Origin: Bacillota bacterium
GTDB taxonomy: Bacteria > Bacillota > UBA4882 > UBA10575
Direction: 5' to 3'
Length of the DNA: 44,105 nt
Assembly: GCA_012839115.1 (NCBI GenBank)
Contig: DUNX01000063.1
Coordinates: forward strand, 1 to 44,105
Shown piece after piece: positions 1 through 7,791 of the stretch. How positions within the stretch are numbered: position 1 is the first letter of the stretch; each line of letters opens with the position of its first letter. Below the pieces are notes generated by a model. That model saw only the letters and a list, made by a program, of their open reading frames with translations, had not been told where the DNA came from and made no database searches. The position numbers and the translations under genes were made by a program.

Positions 1-15
1 GACAGGAGGGGTAAA

Positions 16-420
16 ATGCCGGGACTAATCCAACCCCAATGGAGTGAGAAGAACGGGACTGTACGTATAGCCAATGAAGTGGTGGGAATTATTGCCGGCC
101 TGGCTGCCACTGAGGTCAGGGGAGTAGCCGGGATGAGCGGTGGTGTTGTCGACGGTATTTCTGAGTTATTAAAGAAAAAAAGTCTTTCCAAAGGCGTCCG
201 GGTTGAAGTCGGCGAAAAAGAAGCAGCTGTCGATCTTTATGTGGTAATTGAATACGGGGCCCGTATTCCGGATGTGGCTATTGAAATACAGGAAAATGTA
301 AAACGGGCGATTGAAGGTATGACCGGGTTAAAAGTGGTGGAAGTAAACGTTCATATCCAGGGGGTACAATTCCAACAAGAAGAGGCTCCCCCTGAGGAAG
401 AAGAAAGCAGAGTAACCTGA
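16..420 (+). CDS. Asp23/Gls24 family envelope stress response protein
   Basis: This 134-residue protein has the Asp23/Gls24 pattern: an N-terminal segment reading IANEVVGIIAGLAATEVRGV, then GMSGG, a VEVGEKEAAVDLYVVIEYG strand pair, and a C-terminal VNVHIQGVQF strand before an acidic tail. Family members are abundant cytoplasmic proteins that collect under the membrane through AmaP and are linked to cell-envelope stress. The ATG follows a clear ribosome site (GGAGGGG, positions 5-11). The next two genes encode AmaP and a DUF2273 membrane protein, which is the usual company for this family in Firmicutes. The family assignment is firm; the molecular role is poorly defined in all bacteria. Confidence 0.93.
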   Translation: MPGLIQPQWSEKNGTVRIANEVVGIIAGLAATEVRGVAGMSGGVVDGISELLKKKSLSKGVRVEVGEKEAAVDLYVVIEYGARIPDVAIEIQENVKRAIEGMTGLKVVEVNVHIQGVQFQQEEAPPEEEESRVT

Positions 421-479
421 TTTTGTGCAACATGCGCGCAATTGCGTTAGCGCATCTATGCGTGGAAGGAGAGATCCTA

Positions 480-1013
480 ATGCAGGCATCGTACCGGTTG
501 GTGCTCATTATCAGTTCCCTGGTGATGTTGGCTTTGGCCATATTCTTCTTTGGTCTGCTTATGGGCAAGGACCCCGCAGGTCTTACAGAGATCATAACCG
601 TCGGGGAAGAAATGAACCTTTATAAATTGGTTGGGTTCACCATCTTTTTCATCCTTTTTCTTTTGTTGATTATGACCGGTTTAAGCGGGAAAAAAAGCCC
701 CCGTACGGTTATTCATGAGACAGAAATGGGGGAAGTGAGGATCGCCTGTACGGCAGTGGAGAGCCTCGCCCTGCGGGCGATCGATAAGATCCGCGGCGTT
801 AAAGAAGCCGCAGTAGTCGTAGAGGCCGAGAGTGACGGGCTTCGGTTTGAGGTGGAGATTGTCAGCAACCCGGATCTAAACCTTCCCCAGTTAATTAGTG
901 AGATCAGGAGTAAGTTGGCGGATTATATCCATGAGACAGTGGGGATTCCCGTTATTGGTTCTACTGTTACCGTGACAAAGATCACCACCGAAACCCGGGC
1001 CAGGGTAGAGTAA
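480..1013 (+). CDS. amaP: Alkaline shock response membrane anchor protein AmaP
   Basis: The 177-residue protein has two N-terminal membrane helices (about residues 6-28 and 48-68) and a soluble C-terminal domain with a hydrophobic strand pattern (TAVESLALRAIDKIRGVKEA). AmaP proteins anchor Asp23 to the cytoplasmic membrane. The frame is open from 423, but the ATG at 480 has an AAGGAGAG ribosome site just upstream. The 423-479 stretch carries a TGCGCGCAATTGCG-type alternating purine-pyrimidine tract and would add an uncharacteristic leader. The gene lies between asp23 and the DUF2273 gene in an apparent operon. The assignment rests on topology and neighbourhood together. Confidence 0.85.
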   Translation: MQASYRLVLIISSLVMLALAIFFFGLLMGKDPAGLTEIITVGEEMNLYKLVGFTIFFILFLLLIMTGLSGKKSPRTVIHETEMGEVRIACTAVESLALRAIDKIRGVKEAAVVVEAESDGLRFEVEIVSNPDLNLPQLISEIRSKLADYIHETVGIPVIGSTVTVTKITTETRARVE

Positions 1014-1044
1014 GCGTGCGCGCCGAAAAAAGGAGGTTCAGGTG

Positions 1045-1278
1045 ATGGAGGACCGTTGGGCCCGGCTTTTCGATGCGATCTGGGCAAACAAGGGGAAGAT
1101 TTTTGGTATTTTGCTAGGAATTACCACCGGGGCACTGGTTTTAAAATACGGGTGGTTAAAGGCTTTTTATTTCATCTTCTGTGTTGGTACCGGCTATTAT
1201 TTGGGGAAAAGGGTAGACAATAAAGAGAGTTTGGCGGAGCTTATGAAAAAAATATTTCCAGCGCCAAAGGAGAAGTGA
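1045..1278 (+). CDS. DUF2273 family small membrane protein
   Basis: This small protein of about 77 residues has a central hydrophobic region with two close membrane segments (IFGILLGITTGALVLKYGW and AFYFIFCVGTGYYLG) and a charged C-terminus. That is the DUF2273 pattern seen beside Asp23 and AmaP. A strong AGGAGG at 1031-1036 serves either GTG 1042 or ATG 1045; the ATG has the better 8-nt spacing and was chosen. It probably helps localise the Asp23 complex at the membrane. That role is inferred from co-occurrence, not from any catalytic feature. Confidence 0.85.
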   Translation: MEDRWARLFDAIWANKGKIFGILLGITTGALVLKYGWLKAFYFIFCVGTGYYLGKRVDNKESLAELMKKIFPAPKEK

Positions 1279-1290
1279 GGACCGGCGGCC

Positions 1291-1782
1291 ATGAGCAGGC
1301 GGTTGGCCAGAGAACTTGTTTTTAAAATTCTCTTCCAGATTGATCTTGGACGTATTCCCTGGCAGGAGGCGGTCGACTACGCCCTGCCGGAATACGGACA
1401 AGGCTTGTCAGCGGGAGAGCATTCTTTTATTACCGGGTTGGTGCAGGGGGTTACCAGCTCGTGCCGGGAGCTTGATGATCTGCTTTCCCGGTTTTCCAGC
1501 GAATGGACGCTTAACCGGATGGCCGCTACGGACAGGAGCATTTTGCGGCTGGCCTTGTATGAGATTTTGTATAGGGAAGATATTCCGGTGGAAGTTTCAG
1601 TGAACGAAGCTGTAGAGCTGGCAAAGAAATACGGCGAGGAGGATTCCGGCCGTTTTGTCAATGGGATCTTAGGCGCTCTGATTAAGGAGCTTGATCATAA
1701 CGGCGCGCTAAAAAAAACCGGTGATTCCACGGATGGGGAGGAACCTCTGACAGGAGAAGGAACAAAGAGACGGGATTCATGA
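1291..1782 (+). CDS. nusB: Transcription antitermination factor NusB
   Basis: The 163-residue protein shows NusB hallmarks: an N-terminal RRLARELVFKILFQID helix, a central WTLNRMAATDRSILRLALYE block, and VSVNEAVELAKKYGEEDS followed by FVNGILG. NusB binds boxA RNA with ribosomal protein S10 (NusE) and supports rRNA antitermination. The family is usually 130-150 residues, so the last 20 or so charged residues are a lineage-specific tail. The gene starts 12 nt after the DUF2273 gene and ends just before polA, so it is probably co-transcribed with both. Confidence 0.95.
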   Translation: MSRRLARELVFKILFQIDLGRIPWQEAVDYALPEYGQGLSAGEHSFITGLVQGVTSSCRELDDLLSRFSSEWTLNRMAATDRSILRLALYEILYREDIPVEVSVNEAVELAKKYGEEDSGRFVNGILGALIKELDHNGALKKTGDSTDGEEPLTGEGTKRRDS

Positions 1783-1797
1783 AAGGTGGGGTCTGGG

Positions 1798-4566
1798 GTG
1801 CAAGAAAAGATAGTAATTATTGACGGACATAGCCTGGCACACCGGGCTTTTTTTGCTTTGCCCCCCTTGACCACCAGCCGGGGGGAGCCGACCAATGCCA
1901 TTTACGGCGTGGCCATGATGACCCTGCGGTTGCTGGAGGAGGAGACCCCCGGTTATTTTTTTGTCGCCTTTGATGTTGGCCGGACCTTCCGGCACGAGGC
2001 TTATGAGGGCTACAAAAAAACGCGGCGTCCCCCGGATCCGGATTTTTTGGCCCAACTCCCCGGGGTTAAAGAGTTCTTTAACGTCCTGGGCGCCCCGGTG
2101 GCGGGTGTTGAGGGCTACGAGGCCGATGATGTGATCGGCGCCATGAGCACCCTTGCCCGCAATGCCGGCCTTGAAGTGGTGGTGGTTAGCGGGGACAGGG
2201 ATCTCTTTCAACTGCTGGACGAGGGGATCACCGTCCTTTACACACGGAAAGGCATCTCCGAGGTGGAAAGGGTGACCGTCGACTGGATTCAGGAAAAATA
2301 TGGGCTGACGCCGGAGCAACTGATTGATCTGAAAGCGCTCACTGGCGACCCGTCGGATAATGTACCGGGGATCCCCGGAATCGGCGAAAAGACAGGCCTC
2401 CGGTTGATCCGAGAGTTCGGCGGGTTGGAGAACCTCCTTGCCCGCCTGGACGAGGTAAAAAGCCCCCGTGAACGGGAACTTTTATCAACCTATGCGGAAC
2501 AGGCGCGATTAAGCAAGAGATTGGTTACGATCGTGCGCGATTTGCCTCTCCCGGTTTCTCTCCAGGAATGCCGGCGGCCGGAAACGGGTCCGGAGGTTCT
2601 GGCCGGGTTCTTCCGGCGGATGGAATTTAAGTCACTGCTGAAAAGGGTGGTGGCTAAAGCCATGGCAGCTAAACCGGGTGAAACTGTTACGGCTCAAGCC
2701 GCACGGGCCGGGGAGACGGCAGCTGAAGCCGGTCCGGTCATCTCCCGGTTGGAGGCTCCTGAATTCCAGCGCTTAACCCCGGAAGATCTGCCGGAATTTC
2801 TGGCCAGGGCAGGAGAGGAACCGGTTGCCGTCCAGTTTTTGGCTGGACGCAGCCGGGAGAAAGGCCGTGTGCCCGCAGTTTTTGGGGTAGCTTTGGCACT
2901 GGCGGCTGGCGGGGATTCCCGGGGGTATGCCTTTCTCCCTTTGGATCCGGAAGATTTCCCCGGGCCGCTCAGAGAGTGGTTGGCCGATCCTAAAGCATTG
3001 AAGGTTGCTCATAATGCAAAACCCCAGATGACCCTGGCCTGCCAGTACGGGACGGTTTGGGAAGGACTGGTATTTGACACGGAAATTGCTGCTTACTTGC
3101 TCCGCGGGGGAAGAGGCGGACCGGCTCTGGAAGGACTTTATGCCGATCTGATTGGCGGACCGGATTTGCCGGTCCTCGCCGATAAAAAAGGAAAAGACCT
3201 GGATCTTTTAGCCCTGCCGGAAGAGTTCACCGTCAATTCCGGCGCAGCCGCGGCAGTGGCGGTAACCAGGGCCATGGCCCTCCAGCAACTCCAACCGGTC
3301 TGCAGGGAAAGGTTGCGCCAGGATGGTTTGGAAAAGCTCTTTTTTGATGTGGAGATGCCTTTGTTGCCGGTACTGTTACGGATGGAAAGGAAAGGGATCA
3401 GGGTTTCCCCGGAACGCCTCCGCCGCTACGGGGAGAAGCTGACAGAAAAGATCGGGCTTCTCCAGGAGAAGATCTATACCCTGGCCGGCGAGGAGTTTAA
3501 TATTTCCTCCCCGAAGCAGTTGGGAGTAATCCTCTTTGAACACTTGCAACTGCCGAAAGGGAGGAAGACCAAAACCGGGTATTCGACGGACGCCGCGGTC
3601 TTGGAGGAACTGGCCGTAAGGCATCCCGTGCCCCGATTGGTTTTGGAATACCGGGGTTTGCTTAAGCTGAAAAACACCTATGTGGAGTCATTATTGGCTT
3701 TGGCCGCTCCGGAGACCGGCCGGGTGCATACGACTTTCCACCAGACGCTTACCGCCACGGGCCGGTTGAGCAGTACCGATCCGAATCTCCAGAATATACC
3801 GGTCAAAACCGGGGAAGGCCGGGAGATCCGTTGTTGTTTTTTACCCGGTTCGGAGGGGGAAGTCTTTGTCAGTGCTGATTATTCCCAGATTGAGCTGAGA
3901 GTTTTGGCCCACTTGGCGGAGGACGAGCGACTGGTCACCGTCTTTCAAGAGGGCGGTGATATCCACAGCCGTACGGCAGCGGAGATTTTTGGCCTTGCCC
4001 CGGAGGAAGTGACGCCGGTCTGGCGGGACCGGGCCAAAGCCGTCAACTTTGGGATTATTTATGGGATCAGCCCCTTTGGTTTAGCCCGGCAGACCGGGGT
4101 TTCCCAGCGGGAGGCCGAGGAGTATATAACCGGATATTTCCAACGCTACCACGGGGTTAAGGAATTCTTCGACGATTTGCTGATAAGCGCCCGGGAGAAG
4201 GGCTATGTTACCACCCTTTTCCAGCGCCGCCGCTACCTTCCGGAATTGTGGAGCAAGAATTTCCAGCAGCGTTCTTTTGGCGAACGGATGGCGAGAAATA
4301 CGCCGATTCAGGGTACAGCCGCCGACCTGATCAAGTTGGCCATGGTCCGGGTGGATGAACGGCTACGCCGGGAGGGAATTCCCGCCGCCCTTTTGCTCCA
4401 GGTCCATGATGAACTTTTGGTCGAGACAAAACGGGAGGAACAGGAAGCGGTGGCAATGGTTCTCCGGGAAGAGATGGAATCCGTTTACCCGCTGCGTGTC
4501 CCGCTTTTGGTGGAAGTTAAGGCCGGGACCAATTGGGGGGAGATGGCGCCGGTTCCCCACGGATAA
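1798..4566 (+). CDS. polA: DNA polymerase I (proofreading site degenerate)
   Basis: This 922-residue polymerase fills DNA gaps and removes RNA primers. Its N-terminal 5' nuclease domain (about residues 1-290) contains KIVIIDGHSLAHRAFF, GYEADDVIG and SGDRDLFQL. The middle 3'-5' exonuclease-like domain lacks the catalytic Asp-x-Glu of proofreading enzymes (AVQFLAG occupies that place), so proofreading is probably lost, as in Bacillus and Thermus relatives. The polymerase domain has motif A (SADYSQIELRVLAHL, near 692), motif B (RDRAKAVNFGIIYGIS, near 743) and motif C (QVHDELLVE, Asp near 871). The frame also allows GTG 1786, but GTG 1798 has AAAGGTGGG at good distance and matches the usual family N-terminus. 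An unusual purine-rich tract follows the stop. Confidence 0.95.
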   Translation: MQEKIVIIDGHSLAHRAFFALPPLTTSRGEPTNAIYGVAMMTLRLLEEETPGYFFVAFDVGRTFRHEAYEGYKKTRRPPDPDFLAQLPGVKEFFNVLGAPVAGVEGYEADDVIGAMSTLARNAGLEVVVVSGDRDLFQLLDEGITVLYTRKGISEVERVTVDWIQEKYGLTPEQLIDLKALTGDPSDNVPGIPGIGEKTGLRLIREFGGLENLLARLDEVKSPRERELLSTYAEQARLSKRLVTIVRDLPLPVSLQECRRPETGPEVLAGFFRRMEFKSLLKRVVAKAMAAKPGETVTAQAARAGETAAEAGPVISRLEAPEFQRLTPEDLPEFLARAGEEPVAVQFLAGRSREKGRVPAVFGVALALAAGGDSRGYAFLPLDPEDFPGPLREWLADPKALKVAHNAKPQMTLACQYGTVWEGLVFDTEIAAYLLRGGRGGPALEGLYADLIGGPDLPVLADKKGKDLDLLALPEEFTVNSGAAAAVAVTRAMALQQLQPVCRERLRQDGLEKLFFDVEMPLLPVLLRMERKGIRVSPERLRRYGEKLTEKIGLLQEKIYTLAGEEFNISSPKQLGVILFEHLQLPKGRKTKTGYSTDAAVLEELAVRHPVPRLVLEYRGLLKLKNTYVESLLALAAPETGRVHTTFHQTLTATGRLSSTDPNLQNIPVKTGEGREIRCCFLPGSEGEVFVSADYSQIELRVLAHLAEDERLVTVFQEGGDIHSRTAAEIFGLAPEEVTPVWRDRAKAVNFGIIYGISPFGLARQTGVSQREAEEYITGYFQRYHGVKEFFDDLLISAREKGYVTTLFQRRRYLPELWSKNFQQRSFGERMARNTPIQGTAADLIKLAMVRVDERLRREGIPAALLLQVHDELLVETKREEQEAVAMVLREEMESVYPLRVPLLVEVKAGTNWGEMAPVPHG

Positions 4567-4750
4567 GCAGGCAGAGAAAAAAATAGAAGAGCTGGAGAGA
4601 AAAAAGGAAAAGAAGCGGAGAGTAAAGAAGAAAAGCAATCAGAGAGAAAGAAAGAAGAAAAAGAGGCGGAGAAAAAAAGAGGAAAGGGAAGAGGAGAGAA
4701 AAGGTAGAAGAAGCGGGCAAGAAAAGCAAAGAGAAAAAGCAAGAAAGAAA
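4567..4750 (+). repeat. Polypurine tract between polA and mutM
   Basis: Nearly all of the polA-mutM spacer is A or G on the plus strand; only about 15 pyrimidines fall between 4571 and 4745. Positions 4668-4704 form a 37-nt run with no pyrimidine at all. Most of the tract lacks the T needed for stop codons, so one frame is open across it and would encode a Lys/Glu/Arg-rich peptide. I regard that frame as incidental. Long purine tracts can form triplex DNA or stable RNA-DNA hybrids. No function is shown here. Confidence 0.75.
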
Positions 4751-4765
4751 GTAGTGAACTAAGCC

Positions 4766-5581
4766 ATGCCGGAACTGCCGGAAGTAGAAACGATCCGGAA
4801 AACCCTCGCACCATATCTTCCGGGGAAAGAGATTACCGGGGTAGAACCGCGCCTGGCCAAGGCGTTCCGGCCGGACCCGGAGACCTTTGCCCGGGAAGTA
4901 ACCGGGCGCAGGATCACAGGCCTCTCAAGAAGAGGAAAATATCTCATTCTCTCCCTTGACAGCGGCAAGAGAGTCGCTTTCCACCTGCGGATGAGCGGAC
5001 GGTTACTTTACTCCGAAAATCCTTCTCCTCCCCCCAAGCACACCACGTTGATCCTCCGGTTTAAGGGCGGGGAGGAATTATTGATGGAGGATCCCCGTAA
5101 ATTTGGGACGGTCCACCTTTTTACCGGGAAAAATCTCCCGCCGGGCCTGGCGGCCTTGGGCCCCGAAGCCACGGAGAAAAAGGAGGCGCTGGCCAATTTA
5201 AGGGCGGCGGGAGAAAGACGGAAAGCGCCGGTCAAAACGATCCTTCTCGACCAGACGGTTCTTGCGGGTTTGGGAAATATTTATACGGATGAAGCCTTGT
5301 TCCTTGCGGGAATTGATCCGTCCCGCCCGGTAAACCAACTCTCCCCTGATGAGTGGGAAAAGCTTTATACGGCGATCCGCCGGGTTTTGACAGAGGGGTT
5401 GGCCCACCGGGGGACGAGCCAGCGCGATTATGTGGACGGCAAGGGCGAACCCGGAACCCACCAAGAGTATTTACGGGTTTACGGACGGCGGGGCAAGCCT
5501 TGTCCCGTCTGCGGGCAGCCGGTCTCTTACAAGCGGGTGGCCGGCCGCGGCACTCATTATTGCCGTTTTTGCCAGCAGTGA
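4766..5581 (+). CDS. mutM: Formamidopyrimidine-DNA glycosylase (Fpg/MutM)
   Basis: The 271-residue enzyme excises 8-oxoguanine and other oxidised purines and nicks the abasic site. The start MPELPEVETIRKTL is diagnostic: Pro2 is the Schiff-base nucleophile and Glu3 a catalytic acid. Internal landmarks are FHLRMSGRL, the DPRKFGT loop, and the helix-two-turn-helix region with GLGNIYTDEALF. The C-terminal zinc finger has CPVCGQP, then GRGTHYCRFC. Length is normal for the family. No strong ribosome site precedes the ATG, because the upstream sequence is the purine tract, so translation may depend on its GA-rich character. It sits after polA, a common Firmicute arrangement for base-excision repair. 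Confidence 0.97.
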   Translation: MPELPEVETIRKTLAPYLPGKEITGVEPRLAKAFRPDPETFAREVTGRRITGLSRRGKYLILSLDSGKRVAFHLRMSGRLLYSENPSPPPKHTTLILRFKGGEELLMEDPRKFGTVHLFTGKNLPPGLAALGPEATEKKEALANLRAAGERRKAPVKTILLDQTVLAGLGNIYTDEALFLAGIDPSRPVNQLSPDEWEKLYTAIRRVLTEGLAHRGTSQRDYVDGKGEPGTHQEYLRVYGRRGKPCPVCGQPVSYKRVAGRGTHYCRFCQQ

Positions 5582-5670
5582 GCATTATGGAGTAGTCATC
5601 TTTCAGTAGTCACCTCCTGGAATCGGCGGTAGTAATATAATCAAGTAGACCGGGGACAGGAGGGACGGCG

Positions 5671-6306
5671 GTGAATTTTTTCTTTCTGCTGCTGCTGGCG
5701 ACAGCGATCAGCCTGGACGGTCTGGGTGTGGGTGTGACTTACGGTCTAAAAGGAACAATCATCCCCTGGCAGTCCCGGCTCTTAGTGGCGATGGTCTCTA
5801 CCACCACGGTAACACTGGCGTTTTTCTTCGGCGGCAGCCTGCATTGGCTCTTTCCGCCGGGGGTTGCGGTAACCATGGGCCGGGTTATTCTGGTCCTTGT
5901 TGGAATCTGCCTCTTTTTCCAAGGCTGGCTGGCAGTGAAGAATAACGCCGACCCCGACGGCGAGAAGCTCCAATTAGCCTCTTTACCCCTGAAAAGCCTG
6001 GGAATTGTCATATTAATCATGCGCCAGCCAGCTTCGGCGGATTTGGACCGTTCCGGAAGGATCAGTGCGGGAGAAGCGTTATTGCTTGGCCTAGCATTGG
6101 CCACCGATGCTTTTGGGGCCGGCGCAGGCGCGGGCGCCGTCCGGGATTGGCCTTTTTACACCCCCGTTCTGGTGGGACTGGTCAAATTTCTCTTTCTCAG
6201 TGCCGGGTGGAGTCTTGGCAGAAGATGGGCAAAGAATCTCTTGCTACCCTGGATAAACTACCTGCCCGGGTTATTACTGGTCCTCCTGGCCCTGACCGGT
6301 TTTTGA
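5671..6306 (+). CDS. ytaF: Sporulation membrane protein YtaF (MntP-like)
   Basis: This 211-residue integral membrane protein has about six hydrophobic segments and the MntP/YtaF signature: ISLDGLGVGVTYGLKG near the N-terminus and a second repeat half, LLLGLALATDAFGAGAGAG. The soluble loop DLDRSGRISAGEALLLG before the second half is typical of YtaF. YtaF-type proteins are associated with sporulation; ion export is possible from the MntP relation but unproven. The GTG start at 5671 follows GGACAGGAGGGA. A TATAAT hexamer at 5636-5641 may be part of its promoter, but no good -35 box accompanies it. coaE follows after 17 nt. Confidence 0.88.
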   Translation: MNFFFLLLLATAISLDGLGVGVTYGLKGTIIPWQSRLLVAMVSTTTVTLAFFFGGSLHWLFPPGVAVTMGRVILVLVGICLFFQGWLAVKNNADPDGEKLQLASLPLKSLGIVILIMRQPASADLDRSGRISAGEALLLGLALATDAFGAGAGAGAVRDWPFYTPVLVGLVKFLFLSAGWSLGRRWAKNLLLPWINYLPGLLLVLLALTGF

Positions 6307-6323
6307 CCGCGGTAAAGGAGGAG

Positions 6324-6935
6324 ATGGGTCTGGTTATCGGTGTGACCGGCGGCACCGGCGCCGGAAAAACAACGGTGGTTTCTGTCTTAAGCCAACTGGG
6401 GATGGAACGGCTGGATGTCGACCGGGTCGCCCATAAGTTTCTCCATCCCGGCAGCCCGGTTTTTAGGACGCTGGTTGCCGTTTTTGGCGAAGAATACCGG
6501 CAGGAGTACGGGATTGACCGGAAACGTCTGGGACGGCTGGTTTTTTCTTCCCCCGCCCACCGGCGGAAGCTGGAAGAGTTGGTCCATCCTTTGCTCAAAA
6601 GAGAGGTAGCCCGGGTTGTCCGGGCCGCCCGGGAAACCGGCAGGGATCTGGTGCTTGATCATCCTTTACTTTTTGAGATGGGTATGGAAGGCCTGGTTGA
6701 CGAGGTGTGGGCCGTCACTGCCCCCAGGGAGCTACAGGTGGCGCGGATTTTGAACCGGGACAAGCTCACCCGGGAGGAAGCTGAGGCAAGGATTGCCGCA
6801 CAGTTATGTCCGGAGGAAAAAGCCGCCCGGGCCACGGTGGTAATTGTGAACACTGGTTCCCTGGAGGAACTGGCGGCAACAGTCAAGAAGCTATGGGAGG
6901 AAAGGGTAAGAAACCGCAACACCGGTAGGCCGTGA
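6324..6935 (+). CDS. coaE: Dephospho-CoA kinase
   Basis: The 203-residue P-loop kinase catalyses the last step of coenzyme A synthesis, phosphorylating the 3' hydroxyl of dephospho-CoA. The N-terminus IGVTGGTGAGKTT is the Walker A motif. LDVDRVAHKF matches the conserved D-D/x-A-H substrate loop, and DHPLLFEMGME corresponds to the usual DVPLLFE segment. The late INRD-like block reads ILNRDKLTREEAEARI. The frame is open from 6147, inside ytaF, but the ATG at 6324 with AAAGGAGGAG upstream gives the standard N-terminus and length. Confidence 0.95.
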   Translation: MGLVIGVTGGTGAGKTTVVSVLSQLGMERLDVDRVAHKFLHPGSPVFRTLVAVFGEEYRQEYGIDRKRLGRLVFSSPAHRRKLEELVHPLLKREVARVVRAARETGRDLVLDHPLLFEMGMEGLVDEVWAVTAPRELQVARILNRDKLTREEAEARIAAQLCPEEKAARATVVIVNTGSLEELAATVKKLWEERVRNRNTGRP

Positions 6936-7040
6936 CTTGTTCGCCGGCGTGGAGAATAATTGAAGATGGGCACACTGAACCAAATACCCGTGTGGTAAGC
7001 GCAAGGGACCATAGTGTGGCAAGATATTAACAGGTGCGCC

Positions 7041-7068
7041 GAATATTCCGCACAGGAAAGCATAAAAT
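7041..7068 (+). promoter_or_regulatory. Putative sporulation sigma-E promoter for the transglycosylase gene
   Basis: GAATATT (7041-7047) and CATAAAAT (7061-7068), separated by 13 nt, match the mother-cell sigma-E consensus (ATATT-type -35, CATAnAnT -10). They lie about 55 nt upstream of the transglycosylase ATG in the 187-nt spacer after coaE. I see no sigma-A promoter there. This is a visual match to a short consensus and has not been tested statistically. Confidence 0.4.
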
Positions 7069-7122
7069 GAATCTTGGCATATCCGGTTTGTCCATGGTAC
7101 CCGAAGATATTGGGGGGCGAAA

Positions 7123-7791
7123 ATGTTCTATTTATTGCTCAGCCGCCGGCTGGTAAGAAGAGCCATAATAATCCTGCTTTTGCTGGCCCTCGTTTTTACC
7201 TATAAAGATGTGGGGCGATTTTTTTTCCCCTTCCCCTACCGGGAGATAATTGAGGAAAAAGCGGAAAATACCGGGGTTGATCCGCGGCTGGTGGCAGCCT
7301 TGATTTATGTGGAAAGTAAATTCAACCACTTGGCAGTCTCCAAAAAAGGGGCGGCCGGGTTGATGCAGTTGATGCCGGAAACAGGGGAGTGGGCCGCCCG
7401 GCAACAGGGGATGGATTTTGTCCATGACCACCTCTTTGAACCAAAGAAAAATTTGGAGTTGGGCATCTGGTATCTGGGTTATCTCCACCAAGTCTTTGCG
7501 GGAGAGACCATATTGGCGCTGGCTGCCTATAATGCCGGTTGGCCCAAGGTCAGGCAGTGGTTGGATGCCGGCCGGTGGCAGGGGAGTTACGGCGATCTGC
7601 ACAAGATCCCGTATCCGGAGACCCGGCAGTACGTTACCAGAGTTCTCCGGATCTACTATTGCTACAGACATCTTTATTCGCCCGCCGGAGGTGAAGACGG
7701 TGCTGAAAATCGGCTGGGTGGCGTTGGGCTGCCCAAAGAATCAGGTGGATACGGAATTTATGATCGGACTGATGAAAGAGTCGGGCTATGA
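7123..7791 (+). CDS. Membrane-anchored lytic transglycosylase (SLT domain)
   Basis: The 222-residue protein has one N-terminal membrane helix (about residues 12-27) and a Slt-type domain. Landmarks are LIYVESKFNHLAVSKKGAAG with the likely catalytic Glu64, GLMQLMPETG, NLELGIWYLGYL and LALAAYNAGWPKV. Such enzymes cleave peptidoglycan to 1,6-anhydromuramyl products outside the membrane. The domain should end near RVLRIYYCYRHLY, but the frame runs on for about 30 Gly-rich residues that overlap the start of rimO by 92 nt in a different frame. That tail looks like a by-product of the overlap. A sigma-E-like promoter upstream suggests use during spore formation. Confidence 0.9.
   Translation: MFYLLLSRRLVRRAIIILLLLALVFTYKDVGRFFFPFPYREIIEEKAENTGVDPRLVAALIYVESKFNHLAVSKKGAAGLMQLMPETGEWAARQQGMDFVHDHLFEPKKNLELGIWYLGYLHQVFAGETILALAAYNAGWPKVRQWLDAGRWQGSYGDLHKIPYPETRQYVTRVLRIYYCYRHLYSPAGGEDGAENRLGGVGLPKESGGYGIYDRTDERVGL

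Noticed and set aside
423-479. Upstream extension of amaP from the open frame start
   Set aside because: No ribosome site at 423, the residues do not resemble AmaP, and ATG 480 has a good ribosome site.
4355-4762. Open frame encoding a 135-residue Lys/Arg/Glu-rich protein
   Set aside because: Its first half is a shifted reading of polA and the rest is the purine tract, which can hardly contain stop codons in any frame. No start with a ribosome site was seen.
5636-5641. TATAAT as a ytaF promoter
   Set aside because: The hexamer is perfect, but there is no -35 element and no TGn extension, so it was mentioned only in the ytaF entry.
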